The notes under the pieces were generated by a model that was not told the origin of the DNA, did not search any database, and was given only the letters and a program-made list of their open reading frames with translations. A stretch of 64,000 nt of DNA from Odontesthes bonariensis (taxonomy: Eukaryota; Chordata; Actinopteri; Atheriniformes; Atherinopsidae), in assembly GCF_027942865.1 (NCBI RefSeq), contig NC_134520.1:4834501-4898500 (forward strand). The letters are read 5' to 3'. Position 1 is the first letter of the stretch. Each line of letters begins with the position of its first letter. Positions 45,901 to 56,488 of the stretch are shown one piece after another. A program made the translations under genes and the position numbers.

Positions 45901-47365
45901 CAGTTATGATGACAATTAAAGTGGGCCAGCACGCACAGTAACACCACATTGAAAATGAAACGGATGAATAGAATTCATCTATAATTCACTTTAAAGTAGT
46001 CACAGCTGCTCTTTCTAAACTGTCACCCGCAGGCCTGTGGATTAATTGTATTATTGTGATTATTAGTGATGGTTGAGATCATGTCTGCATAGTTGTGATG
46101 GTCATTTTTATTTACCTCTAGATAAAAACAGCCATGTGAAACGAGCAGAAATGTCATATTTGCATTTAATATTCCACCCTTTGATTTAGTTTTAATGATG
46201 TCATCTTATTACTTTGTCCTGCCGCAGATAGAAACATAAAAGCCTGACAGAGATATGTTTTTATTTATGCTCCTGTGTCTGTTGGCAGTAAATGGAGGGG
46301 GGCGGGCTTTTTAAGGATTACGGAATTCAATAAGTTATTTGTAGACTTAATACAATACATAATTGCACCATTTGGTTCATTAACCAGGATTTTCATGTTA
46401 ATGCTTCTTTTCTAACAGCAAACCTGTCGCACGCCTTTGGCATTTCTAAACTTTGATTTCACGTAATTGATTGCTGAGGTAATATCTATAATATCCTAAT
46501 AATATTACGGCAGATCCTGCACAGCACGGGACTGGAGTTTCAGCACCAAGTACAGGAAGCGAAGGACCTGGACCAGCTAATAAAGATCCATTACAGATAC
46601 CTGGCGACTATCCATGACCGTTGCCTGTTGAGGGAAAAGGTAAACAGCTTATACTGCTGTCCCCCGTAGAGTTCAGCGCAGGCCCAATACTTAAGTGGTG
46701 TTTACCCTCCACGATGAAAATAACAAATGTCTACAGCATCTAGCAGCATTTTTCCTCAGCTTAAGCTGCACAGTAACCTCGTGGTGGGCGTGTGTTTGAG
46801 ACTGTTGTGTTTTCTCAGGTCAGTTTTGTGAAGGAGGCGATAATGAAGGTTCTCAATTTAGTCCTCATCTTCTCAGACCGATGGCAAGCCGGATTTGGAG
46901 CTTGGAAGTAAGAGCTCTGAAGTAACAGTTATATGATTGTGATAAAACTGTAAAAAAGATGACAAACTATTTTTTTGTTTTGTCATTTCAATAGATGACC
47001 ACATCCATCACACATGTACTGCTATGAATTTCTTCAGTTTATAACTGCATCTTGTGTTTTCTTTCAGGATCGAGTCTATTGATAAAATGGAGTCAGATTT
47101 CAAAAACTGTCACATGTTCCTGGTGACTATTCTCAATAAGGCAGTTTGTCGTGGCTCCTTTCCTCATTGTAAGTCAGTCCTCTTACTGAACTCATTGATT
47201 CCCAGTAAATCCAATGCTCCGTTGAAACAAGTTTCCATTCTTACTTTATTCTTTATTGATTGATGGTAACAATTAACCAGACGTAATCAACTTTGCTCTG
47301 CTTTTTCTTTTCATCCAGTGGAGTCTCTGGCCCTCTCGCTGATGGCAGGATTTGAGCAGTGCTGA
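33906..47365 (+). CDS. tubgcp5: Gamma-tubulin complex protein 5 (GCP5), complete, 23 coding exons
   Basis: Subunit of the gamma-tubulin ring complex that nucleates microtubules at centrosomes. Exons: 33906-34039, 34149-34202, 34905-35013, 35189-35285, 35381-35460, 36524-36659, 36793-36910, 38793-38882, 39020-39113, 39236-39473, 42039-42241, 42332-42447, 42535-42803, 42893-43091, 43353-43541, 43629-43811, 43881-43965, 44057-44177, 44568-44710, 46514-46639, 46819-46907, 47068-47168, 47319-47365. Frames join to 1006 aa (human about 1024). The N-terminal FQLALKFA and YLMEGEDIDIGPY match GCP5. The GRIP1 region starts near residue 260 (TETQVIRETLWLLSGVKK). GRIP2 spans roughly 640-1000 (FELTLRSCLYPHI, DTMYDFYTAIFDK, QIHRMCLLRVKLMHFVN). 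It ends SLALSLMAGFEQC. Intron 10 has a GC donor. The linker before KEPVNQQIHR is shorter than in human. Confidence 0.95.
34664..34710. repeat. Fish interspersed-repeat fragment in tubgcp5 intron 2
   Basis: TTCAGTTTATTTATGTAGCACCAAAT followed by CATCTCAAGGCACCT resembles the AAAGCGCC...TATATAAA-type ends of abundant fish retroposons, in antisense orientation. Only a short piece is left. Confidence 0.45.
35528..36472. mobile_element. Large foldback element with TTAA target duplication
   Basis: A 937-base element (35532-36468) is flanked on both sides by TTAA. Its two arms of nearly 400 bases are inverted copies of one another from the outer AGGGATAATCCGGAG inward to about CACGTGA, with some substitutions and a central spacer of about 150 bases. 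It has no coding capacity. The TTAA duplication is typical of Kolobok and piggyBac superfamilies; the AGGG terminus fits Kolobok better. It lies within tubgcp5 intron 5, so the pre-mRNA could form a very long hairpin. Confidence 0.88.
37100..38556 (-). mobile_element. Second Tc1-like relic, interrupted by an L1 insertion
   Basis: The sequence CAGGAATAGTTCTCCAGG through TTTTGTTCCGTT, then GACACACTGCACACCATG and CTGAAAGTGGCCAGGTAC, is homologous to the relic at 2918-4588. A possible right terminus GAGTTTTTCACAGTGC lies at 38539-38554, beyond the L1 insertion. The left edge is uncertain. No transposase frame remains. It lies in tubgcp5 intron 7. Confidence 0.6.
37679..38524 (+). mobile_element. 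L1-type LINE 3' end with poly(A) and target duplication
   Basis: The fragment starts inside ORF2 and encodes the L1 C-terminal region, QYNLIHRVYHTPERLHKIN, then the CPRCKSEVGSLLHMFWSCS zinc-knuckle-like motif, ending at a stop at 38052-38054. A 3' UTR of about 430 bases and an A run (38491-38509) follow. The 12-base direct repeat ACAC(A/G)AAGACAT flanks it at 37679-37690 and 38513-38524. It is a 5'-truncated, dead copy. Confidence 0.85.
39588..39897. mobile_element. Short inverted-repeat element (MITE-like)
   Basis: Termini AGCCTGATTTTCA (39588-39600) and TGAAAATCAGGCT (39885-39897) are exact inverted copies. The 310-base unit has no coding capacity. The target duplication is unclear, so the family is not assigned. 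Confidence 0.6.
40518..41120. mobile_element. Inverted-repeat element of about 603 bp (MITE-like)
   Basis: Termini CCGCATTCGGACA (40518-40530) and TGTCCGAATGCGG (41108-41120) are exact inverted copies, with weaker matching just inside. A short internal frame starting at 40741 (MESGEATVFMVCMM) may be the remnant of an element-encoded protein. No clear target duplication was found. It lies in tubgcp5 intron 10. Confidence 0.65.
41140..41775 (-). mobile_element. L2-type LINE 3' fragment, antisense to tubgcp5
   Basis: The minus strand encodes the reverse transcriptase C terminus of an L2-type element in two blocks, HITPVLQQLHWLPVKFRI with TFKAIHNLAPH, and WNSLPPDIRNIESLPLF followed by LKTHLFQAAFSL and a stop. 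Its 3' tail on that strand is the ATT-type repeat read as AAT on the plus strand at 41145-41163. A second repeat of about 130 bases (roughly 41435-41565) splits the two blocks. Inactive. Confidence 0.8.
41435..41565 (-). mobile_element. Retroposon fragment nested in the L2 piece
   Basis: The sequence beginning GTTTAGTTTAGTTTAGTTTATTTAG and followed by TCAGGGACCATGTGC separates two parts of the L2 frame that belong together. The repeated TTTAG end and the GGGACCAT motif look like the 3' end of another fish non-LTR element lying antisense. The flanks share only a short GGAGGA-like repeat. Confidence 0.6.
44973..45368 (+). mobile_element. tRNA-derived SINE with GATG-like 3' end and target duplication
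   Basis: The body is 44983-45358. The head GGTGGTGTGGTGGTTAGCAC with TTCCAGGTTCAACACC resembles A- and B-box promoter parts. The conserved middle (GTGTGGAGTTTGCATGTTCT, TCCGGCTTCCTCCCACCGTC, GACTGGCAGCCTGTCCAGG) and ATGGATGGATG tail are those of an abundant fish retroposon. The direct repeat TGTTCCTTGC is at 44973-44982 and 45359-45368. It lies in tubgcp5 intron 19. Confidence 0.9.
45369..46513. other. tubgcp5 intron 19, right part
   Basis: AT-rich sequence without a recognisable exon or repeat; the short open frame at 45410-45709 has no family resemblance. Confidence 0.55.
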
Positions 47366-47666
47366 GCGATCATCCAGTGTTTGAGCACTTTGGAGTCAAC
47401 TCCATTGTTTTATTCTGTCTTTTCTCAGACAGCTTTCATTGTTCTTGATGATGTGTAATTTATGATGTCACTATCTGCTTAGACTGTCGGAGATGGAGGG
47501 GTCTGTGTTCCACGAGCTGCTTGTCAACACGCGTCTGCTTCTGTATTTATAAAAAAAAAAAAAAAAAAGTGCTTTTGTCATTTTTCTATAAACTCATTGT
47601 TAATAGAATGTGTATGAAAATAAATCATTATAGTACATGTATACTGTGCCAGTAAAACACAATAAA
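47366..47666 (+). other. tubgcp5 3' UTR with two candidate poly(A) signals
   Basis: AATAAA occurs at 47619-47624 and 47661-47666, the second in CACAATAAAAAC. An A run lies at 47551-47568. Either signal would give a short 3' UTR of roughly 270-320 bases. Confidence 0.65.
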
Positions 47667-49870
47667 AACTTCACAGTGATGTCTTTTTCTGTGTAATGTT
47701 GATTGCTAGATGATAAATCAGTAAATCAAAGTAGTGATCAACCAATTCAGCGGTGCAAACTGACAGATAGTTCTGCATTTTATACTGTTATATGATTTCA
47801 CACCGACCTGAAATTCAGCTGGCGAACAAAAGTAACAAATGAACTACTTTAGTGAAGGTAACAGGAACATTGTGGTTTTTTTTTTTCTACTTTTATTATT
47901 ATTTCTTTATACATTATTTAATTTTTTTTTTAAGAAAATACTGAGTTAATTTCTGTATGTAATCATACTGTATATTGGCAGTGTTATTGATTATTTCATA
48001 ATGAGTTCAAGAAACCCTAAATTTTACAAAAATTCAACTTGGCAAGAAGTTATAATCCAGACGAAAAAACAATTTCTTATTATCAATTTAATTCCATCAA
48101 TGAAAACCGGTATGACACATTTGTCGGTTTTCATATATCTTGTGTACATTGTTGGACATCATTTTCAGGCTGTGGTTTTCCAGATATGTTTCAGACTAAT
48201 TTTTAAAACCTTTTTCTTTTCGTTAATACACACAGTCCTACACAATGATGAACAAAAACAAACGGTTTAGTGCTTTGATGATTAGTATATAAAAGGCTAA
48301 AATATCCCATTTACATTCTCACAGACCTTGAGTTATTACTACTTCTTAAGTTCCTATTAATTTTTTTTATGATGCTGACAATTGACCTCTCCCCCAGGGC
48401 CTCTTTATACTATGTTGTGATCGGATTAAAGTCAATACACAGTTTCTATATCCACTTGTTCACGAGGCCTGTAATTACCCTATTCCGCAACCTGGAGCCC
48501 ACCAGCCTGGTCTGGTTCGCTCTGCGGCTGACCGCCAGCATTGTTTAAAGGAGACTTTGCAGAGAATCACAACTATCTACACCTGTACAGTGTAATGTAT
48601 CCTGTGCGTCACATCACCATGCGCAGGAAGCTTCGAGGTAGCTGACCCAAAAGGTCAACTTCAAGGCAGAAGCCGTTGGAACCCTACAGATTTGTATGTG
48701 GACCCAGAGACCCGGCTTTATACTCACCCACAAGCACAACTTCTCTTTTGTACCAAAACTAAAATAAAAAGGGGAAAAACATCTAAGGTAGAGGAGTGCC
48801 AAGTCTGTCAGATCATTCCCAATAAGATAAGAAGATCTGAGGCTGCTACTGCTTCTAAAGTTGCTTCAGCCAAGTATAACATGAAAGGTCTAACTACTTA
48901 TGTCGTGGGATATTTGAGTCCTTCATTTCTTATAAATGCACAAAAAAAATTAGACTTCGCTTTTTCATTGTGGAGTATTGTGTGTAGATTAATAAGTAAA
49001 CAATTCATTCATTAAAATGAATGCATAAAGATGAGACTGAAGCATAATGTAATGAGAAAAGTGGTGAAAAAGATAATGCAGTCTCTGATCCCTGCAGTGT
49101 GGTTGGTGTTTTTTCCTCCCAGTAACGAAAGCTGACATTTGTAGACCTTGAAAAGTGATTTGTTTAAGCATTGTTCAGATTCCACTTACTTTTTGCAGAG
49201 GCAGAGAACCATGTCTGTTTGCGCTGAAATGCTGCCCAGTTTAAATCACACTGATTATCCCAGAAAGCATTGCCGTCCTTTTCCCCCTCATTCACTGTGC
49301 AAGGTATAAAACAGAGATTAGACTTATCCTATTAGCCTCATTTGAGCTATGAGTCAAGGGGGGGGGGGGCTGCTCTGTACTCAAAAGCCCTTTTCACAAT
49401 GCTTTTTCAAGCCTGGACTGATGCACAAAACGTGAGACACCCAGCCTGGTGAAACATGTCATACTTGACAGTAACATTGTGGTCATTCCTTGGGGCAATG
49501 TTGCACTACGTCTGTGTGAAAAGGGCTAACCAAAAGGTCCTAGGTTAACTTGTGTCTGTTTAGGTTTCACGCTAACCTTTAGGGTTTCTTTCACAAACCA
49601 AAAACTGCATCTCAATAGTTCTCTGGGTGTATTCTCTTGGATGTATCCTGCGCCTCACCTGTCATTTCCTGTGATATTGTATGGTTCTCCACAGTACTGA
49701 ACTTTTTGTACCCATCTTTCTTTTTTGAATTAATTTTTTTACCCACACAGTGTGATGTTCTTAATTGTTCTGAATAGCAGGGGGACCGGGACAGGGAATC
49801 AAGCCTCTATCCTTTCAGTTGAACTGCAACTGCTTTGATGACTGAGCTGAATCTGCCAAATTCACAGCAT
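47667..49870. other. Intergenic, no gene recognised
   Basis: AT-rich sequence with short open frames that match nothing I recognise. A more GC-balanced patch at about 48470-48720 contains TGACCCAAAAGGTCA, a nuclear-receptor-like everted half-site pair. A G run lies at 49359-49369. Confidence 0.5.
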
Positions 49871-49879
49871 TGGGGCATG

Positions 49880-51850
49880 AATTGAGATGAAAAGATTGAA
49901 ATTGCCCCTTTTAGAAGATATAGAGTGAGGGGCAGGAACAATCCCTGGTTTAATGATTGTGTTGCGACTGCCATTAGAGAACGTAATGAGGCATGGGTAA
50001 AAGCAAAAAAACATAATAGTGATGCATGCTGGTTGAACTACAGGGTATTAAGAAATAAATGTACAAGATTAACAAAAAGTACAAAAAATGAGCATTACCT
50101 TAATCTAATAAAAGAAAATCTCAATGACCCTAAGAAATTCTGGAAAGCAATTAAATCATCATCAGGTGATGTGCCACCTCCCACTATCCCTGAATATATT
50201 GTAACTAGCCAGGGAGAAATTAGGGATAAACAAAATATGGTAGATACTTTTAACATTCACTTTATTAGTGCTGGAATGGCCACTCAGTCAACTCTCCCAA
50301 CCAATTTTACTAAAAGTATAACGACTGTTCCAGATCCAAATAATAGTCTAAATAGTTTTAATTTCCATTCTGTTTCTGCCTATGAAGTTCAGAGGGCTTT
50401 GCGAGGACTAGACTGTAAAAAGTCTGCTGGCCCTGACCAGATCGAGCCTTACTTCCTTAAGACTGCTGCAAACTTGATTGCTGACCCTATTGCCTCCATT
50501 TTCAATGTTAGTTTATACAGTGGTTCTATTCCTAAATCTAGGAAGTCTGCTTTTGTCCTCCCACTTTTGAAAAATGGAGACCCTTATATGTTGGACAACT
50601 ATCGCCCAATCTCTAGATTATCAGTGCTGGCCAAACTCTTTGAATCTCTTATAAAAAAGCAACTTAAACAATTTCTAACCGAGAACTCCATTTTAAACCC
50701 AATGCAGTCTGGCTTCTGACAAGGCCATAGCACAGTCACAGCTGTAACTGTAGTCACAAATGATATTTTAAATGCCTTGGATAAAAAGAAGTCCTGTGCT
50801 GCAATATTCATTGATCTTTCTAAAGCGTTTGATACGATGGACCATGATCTTCTTTTGAAGCGATTACAAAATATAGGTTTTAGTGGTACTGTATTAAGGT
50901 GGTTTTCAAGCTACCTCAGTGGTAGAACACAGTGTACTGTTATTGATAACTATACCTCAACATCATTAGAAGTCAGAATGGGGGTCCCACAAGTGTCGGT
51001 TTTGGGCCCGATTTTATTTTCTATTTATATAAATGACTTGGGTAGGGACCTGAAGGAAGCAAAAGTGCATCTTCATGCAGACGACACTATTTTGTACACC
51101 ACAGCTTTATCAGTGAATGCTGCATTTACACAATTGCAGTCTGCTTTTAATCATGTACAAACATTTCTTATTGAGTTAAAGTTGGTACTGAATGCTAAAA
51201 AATAAAAATAATGTCTTTTACACAATCACGCTCTTCACCTAACATTGGTGTGTCAACACTAGATGGCACTGAAATAGAAAGAGTATCGTCTTACAAGTAT
51301 TTAGGGATCTGGTTGGATGATAAGATGTCTCTCGGTGTCCATATTGAGAGCCTCTGTAAGACACTTAGACCAAAGTTGGGGGTTTTTCTTTAGAATGAGG
51401 AAGTGCTTTCCTTATGCTGCAAGGAAAAGGTTAGTTCAGAGCACATTCCTGTCAGTGCTTGATTATGGGGATATACTGTATATGCACTCCAGGTTATCCT
51501 TTTTAAAAAACTGGATGTGTTGTACCACTCAGCCTTACGTTTCATCACAGGTGCTACAGCCAGGTCTCACCACTGCACTCTTTATGAAACTGTACAATGG
51601 TCTTCTCTCTCCATCCGAAGAAAAATCCATGCGCTGACTTTTATTGCTAAAGCCCTAATGGGTAAAGTACTTTTATACATTTTTAATTTGTTTTCTTTTC
51701 AAAATAGTGTTTACAGTACGAGGTCATCAGAAAAAATACTTTTACATATTCCACTTACAAGAACTGAACTTGGGAAAACAGCCTTTTCATCATATGCACC
51801 AAAAGCTTGGAATGAACTTCAAGCTACTCTAAGGCTCTGTTTACATTAAT
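49880..51850 (+). pseudogene. L2-type reverse transcriptase, decayed
   Basis: Reverse transcriptase coding remnant of the LINE, readable in pieces: to 50717, 50721-51203, 51211-51393 and about 51394-51840. The catalytic box reads HADD rather than FADD, and several stops and frameshifts intervene. It cannot give an active enzyme and is not a host gene. Confidence 0.85.
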
Positions 51851-52578
51851 TCATTTCACCATTTCTTTGTGTCGGCGTCTTGCAAACTATTTACATTTAC
51901 ACACAAAGTTGCTGTCCTCTCAATAAAAGCCTAACTGTTTACTCTGTAACGGGGATCGGCTGATTCGCTAGTCACATGACTAATCAGCCATCACATCACA
52001 TGATCGCCCTTGCATCTGGAGCATGCGCAACTGCTTAGAAAACACGACCTACAGGAAGAATCCCACTACCTGCATTGTGTTGCTACCTGTAGCACGTCAC
52101 GAGCGTCAAGAGGAATGGCAAACATTAGTTCTTCCAGTGTAAAATGTGTGTGTTCTCGTGGACAGATGACGAGGTGCAACTTCTTTTAAACACTTTTCCA
52201 CTCTTTTAAACTTTTCCATATTCTTCTCGATGACACGAATAGAAAGGAAGTGTGTAACTGAAGTGAAGCACGCCTGTTTGTTTTTTAGTTTCCCAGCACT
52301 CAAGTCACATGACCAACGATAGCAGCCTAGCGAATCAGGGAGGAGTACGTCATAGTGATGTTGTCCAACCAGGACGAGTAGCTAGAGCTCAGCACTGCGG
52401 ATCCTCGTTTCTCACCGTTTACAACTGCTAAAATCAGCATCGTATGCGAATGCTTACGTGGGCTCCGGCGTCTTTGAATCCTTCCACCTATGAAGTCGTA
52501 TTCCAGTATTTTAATATAAATGGACAGTGCATCCGCGATAGAAACGATATAGAAACAGATTAGTATAAATGGCACCTA
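51835..52578. mobile_element. DNA element nested in the LINE, with SANT-like ORF remnant
   Basis: This stretch splits the LINE frame between NELQATLRL and LEVLPSINSFKDLL. Inside are inverted copies CTGATTCGCTAG (51960-51971) and CTAGCGAATCAG (52327-52338), each next to a GTCACATGAC-like motif. At 52150-52191 a frame reads VFSWTDDEVQLLLN, the same motif as in the element at 58567-59246; an upstream ATG (MANISSS) is out of frame. Edges are approximate. PIF/Harbinger-like origin is inferred. Confidence 0.6.
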
Positions 52579-52879
52579 AATCTTGAAGTTCTTCCATCCA
52601 TAAATTCTTTTAAAGACCTTTTAAAATTATCATTAACTGACCACTGCAATTGTTTTTAATTTCATTCCTTGTTCGCTGTCTGTTTTTTAGTGTCTGTGTA
52701 TACTCAGTTTTTAATATGTTTACTTCTGTTTAGATGTGATGTAGTAGTGGTTTTGTCTTGTCTCTTGTGTTTTATTGTAATGTAACTTTTTTAAGCCGCC
52801 TTCTTGGCCAGGACTCCCTGGCAGAAGAGTTATTGTAACTCAATGGGACCATTTCCTGGTTAAAGAAAGGTTAAATTAA

Positions 52880-53380
52880 AAAAAAAAATGTTTTGACACA
52901 ATCTTCAGCTGATCATGCAGCTTTTAGATTTCAGTCATCTCTTAAGTACAAAACAGGAGAAGTCAAAATTAATTATTCCTCCCGATTTATGCAAGCCTGC
53001 TTTAGGTCGTGGTGTTGATTAAAATGTTGCTTATGTGGTAGATCAATACTTCACCTTTTTGTTTTTTGTCTGTTTTTTCATTTTTCAAAAACTTTGTACG
53101 GTGGGGCTACAAATTTGAATCACTTCTTTATGATGAATTTGGCAATGCAATTTTGGTATTTTTCTGATGATGGAATGATCATAAAATCGATCTATATAAA
53201 GAAAATGATGGCGCAGAAAAAAATAAAAGTGATCGCAGATGAATTATCTGAAGCATTGAATATCAATAAAAGCACATCTGCTTTCATCAGGTATGAGAAC
53301 ATTTTTTTTTTATTTGGAGTCGTTTGATTTAATTTTTTTTTCTTCTGTAAATTTAGTCCAATCTGCGCTCCTTACAGTGT
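52880..53380. other. Intergenic upstream of cyfip1
   Basis: AT-rich, with no recognisable gene or repeat; the open frame 53094-53327 has no family resemblance. Confidence 0.5.
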
Positions 53381-53768
53381 GTCACGGGACGGTGTGTTGA
53401 GCACTAATCACCCTCCGTACCTGCCGGCAGGTTACTGTACATTCCTGCGATTCTCCTCTTATCCTCGCCGTCCCTGCCCTAGTGGAGGAGGCCAGAACCG
53501 CAGCTCTGAGCACAGTTTCCTGTTGAGTTTCCCTGTTACTGGGACAGGAACTCCCTGCTCGACTTCTCCTCCCCGCCCATGGTAATAACACCGACCGAGG
53601 ATAGATTTCTCTGGCCGACGACAGAAAATACACTCGGAGTTAAGGCGTCTAAACTCGGGACGTCTGCGGTTGCGAGAGGGATCGACATTCCCGGCTACAT
53701 GGCGCTGTAGTGGGGTCCACACACACACTCAGACAAACAAGTTTCCCCCTGCTAACCAACAACTCCGG
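53380..53768 (+). promoter_or_regulatory. cyfip1: Probable cyfip1 promoter and non-coding first exon
   Basis: A GC-rich, CpG-containing island stands out from AT-rich flanks. It ends in CTCCGG followed by a strong donor GTAAGT at 53769, and the next acceptor in register is CTTTCCAG before the coding exon at 59639. Mammalian CYFIP1 also begins with a non-coding exon. The exact transcription start cannot be read. The leader would contain a minimal upstream ORF (ATG GCG CTG TAG, 53699-53710). Confidence 0.55.
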
Positions 53769-54485
53769 GTAAGTAGAAGTGATTGATCGCGAAGTTGGTT
53801 TGAGAGTTTGTGGATCTTCGGCTACCTCGCCTACGGCTGAGGGGAAAAAAAAAAAGTTGCGTTGCATGGCTTTGGGTGTATTCTACATAACACAGCTTCG
53901 TTATAAGTTGACTGTGTGAAGCGGAGCCGGATTTCAAATATACCTCAGAATAATTAGCTTCATAAGGGTTAACAGCTTGTTGCAAAGCAAAGCCATTTTC
54001 CTGGCTCACAGGCCTGAGCTGTGACTAATCTCAGGCCACGGCACGGAACAGGGATAGAGTCATTACATGCTTGAGACAGGACTTCTACACATCAAAGACC
54101 TTTTTCTCTCGCGCTTAATGAATTTATCTGTGTTTTTATAAGAATTTGCAGTCCGGAGTAGTGATTAACGCGTCCGCCAGGTGTGATAACTGCAGCATAA
54201 CAGAAGTTACTTAAAAAAGAAAGTTACACACGACATGGTAAGCAAACGAATTGACTGTAAAGGGTGAAATTTTAGCGGAATTCCTCGCTTTTCCCTTTAT
54301 TTCCTTCCCGGAGTTTTGCCTGGTGAGGTTGCTGAAGTGGCCAGCCGGGATGGCTGCGTTCCGTTCAGATGTCCATTTTCCCTCACTGTACACAGCACTT
54401 TCACGGAGTAGGAATTGTCTGTGAACTTATTATTCTCATAATTTCTTTGGAGGTCTCTTATCGGTGTCAGTTTGGAGTAAAAATA

Positions 54486-54528
54486 GGGAAGGAAGGAGGG
54501 AAGGAAGGAAGGAAGGAAGGAAGGAGGG
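54486..54528. repeat. (GGAA)n microsatellite
   Basis: Interrupted GGAA/GGAG repeat in cyfip1 intron 1. Such tracts contain tandem ETS core sites (GGAA), though no regulatory role can be claimed from sequence. Confidence 0.85.
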
Positions 54529-55040
54529 TGGCCGGAATGAGGTATTAAGATATTGTAGGTAATACTACATCAGTTGTAATTTTTTTGGTGAGAATGGTGC
54601 AGTTTATCTCTCTGTGGTTTAGTGTTTTTTTTGGGTAAGCTAAATGACAACACACCGCAAGGGTTGTACTACAGTATGCAAAGTATGCAGTATAGGAAAG
54701 CCACTAAAACTCGGCGGCTACCTTAGCTTGCCACCATTTCCTGCCGACTTTTTAACCATGATGATGTATATTTGCTATTCCTCTTAAGAGAGTAAAACTA
54801 CAAAATAACCTGAATATGTAAGAAGGCCTGTCTTTGACCAATTCTGCCTGATATTCAAAATGACCAAATGAATGAGTTAATAGTTTTGTATAATCACTTG
54901 AGAGCATATGGAGACTGCACACAAGTATGTTGGAGAATGTATTTGCACTTACTGATAAAGTGAGACGGTTCTCAGAGTGATTTTTGTATTGATAAGTGGT
55001 AACTGTGGTCTGATATCCTGCAGCGTGTTGAACAGATGAA

Positions 55041-55206
55041 TTTTCACACCCCTGTCTCAAAAAAACATCTACTTCCCCCATGCTGGCACAGTTTGATGCA
55101 ACAAGCTGGTGAATTTATGAAGCAGGCTTCGCTGCAGCTGTTTAGTGTTTTCGTGTTGCCACGTCTGGGGAAATGTGTGAGGGGAGTGTTTTGCAGGGGA
55201 TTGATT
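55041..55206 (+). repeat. Duplicated segment in cyfip1 intron 1, copy A
   Basis: It shares an ordered series of motifs with 56489-56658: TTCACACC, AACATC(T/A)ACTTCCCCC, GCAGTTTGATGCAAC or CACAGTTTGATGCAACA, AGCTGGTGAA, TTTTCGTG and TGTTTTGCAGGGGATTGAT. The two are diverged direct copies about 1.4 kb apart. No family assigned. Confidence 0.75.
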
Positions 55207-56488
55207 CTTGATTTTGTGTCAGTTTCCCACTTGAGACAAATGTTGCGGCCTCACCATCCATTAAAGTGAGTGTGATCTGCTGGTATTTGTTTGTCACTGA
55301 GCCGTTGAAGTGTGAAATGTTTCATCTTTTCTTCTGCTTCACAAGGCAATTGCAAACCATTCGGTCGATGTTTCCCCTTTTTGAAAATAGTGTTTGGTAA
55401 CTGCTGTTTGTATACTTGAACTACCTCACAAGGCATCTTTATATAAATGATAAAACAAGAAAACGAGTATGCACTCATGCATATAGTATCAGGTCTACCG
55501 GAGGTTTTCTGTGTTTCACACCACTGTTGCCTTGCAATTACAGTTGAGTTGCACATTTTAACTTGTACTCCTCACATTATAGAAAAAAGGACATTTGAAA
55601 AAGTCATCAGCATCCGTAACCGATATAGATAAAAGGTGGATTTAGCCTCCAGTTTGAAAAATGAAGTCCAAAAAAACGCAACCCTTGCACTTTGTTTGGG
55701 GCCCACTAGGTTATAAAATATCTCATTCAGGGATTGGCTCAGTCGCAGGGGATTTCTGTGTCACACTCCCAGCTCAAATCGTGCTGCATTTGCAGTGCCT
55801 TGGAAGTTGGAAGTCAAAACAGCAGTTGTAGAAAGAAAACTTCAGAAGAAAATTAGTAAAAAAAAAAAGTAGGCTATATAAACAGCAATTCTTAACATCA
55901 GCTTTTAAAAGCTGAAAAAAAAGTTCAATCGACGAACAGTCAAGCCCAGGGTTTTGCATTCAAGTATTTCTCTATCAGTAGGTTGTTGGTAGCGATAGCT
56001 TGGTTTTCTGTGTGTGCTAGTAGGAGCTCTCAGGCTATTTGCTGTAAGCTCTGTCATGTGGTAATAATGTGCATGGGAGATGTTGAGTAGTGCCACTGTC
56101 AAAAGAGGCAGAACCTGCAGAAGAGAGGAATGAAGTGAACGAGTGACTGCACTACCTAAAACAGGTCAGTGTGAACCGAGCTGTAAATTCATGGTGGAAA
56201 AGGGAGCTGTTGTACTGTCTCTTTGACCAAATATTTCAGACATTTCATGAAGATCTAAGGGAATAATGTCCACTTGTTAAAAAAAAAAAAGGGGGGGGGG
56301 CGGAGCTAAGGCCACAGCTTGACTATTAATGTCACCAAAATAGGGAGAGAACTATCATCATAGCTGCAGCATTGTGGTTAGCTATTTTTCTTCTGTTATT
56401 TGGGTCATTTGGGTTTGTTTGCAGATATATTAATCGGCCTATCACCGGTGAGTGCCTTGTGTTTGACGTCAGCACAGAACACCTAGGT

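Larger units (their letters stand above)
49880..52877 (+). mobile_element. L2-type LINE copy, 5'-truncated and disabled
   Basis: The ORF2 frame begins mid-protein (APFRRYRVRGRNNPWFND), continues through KSAGPDQIEPYFLK and NYRPISRLSVLAKLFE, then the palm motifs FIDLSKAFDTMDHDLLL and LHADDTILYTT (active FADD is changed to HADD), and SYKYLGIWLDD. The endonuclease domain is missing. Disruptions include a TGA at 50718-50720 where GFR is expected, stops at about 51203, a frameshift near 51390 and an inserted element at about 51835-52578. The frame resumes as LPSINSFKDLLKLSLTDH. The 3' UTR ends GGACCATTTCCTGGTTAAAG and an A run. It fills most of the tubgcp5-cyfip1 interval. Confidence 0.88.

Noticed and set aside
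48620..48660. Nuclear-receptor response element (TGACCCAAAAGGTCA)
   Set aside because: The half-sites are everted with a 5-base spacer, an uncommon arrangement, and there is no nearby promoter; listed only as part of the intergenic description.
49925..50719. A domesticated host gene encoding a 264-aa protein
   Set aside because: It is a plain segment of LINE reverse transcriptase with downstream stops, frameshifts and a LINE-type 3' UTR; nothing suggests host use.
53382..53728. Minus-strand open frames in the cyfip1 promoter island
   Set aside because: GC-rich promoter sequence gives chance open frames; no protein family match and no splice context.
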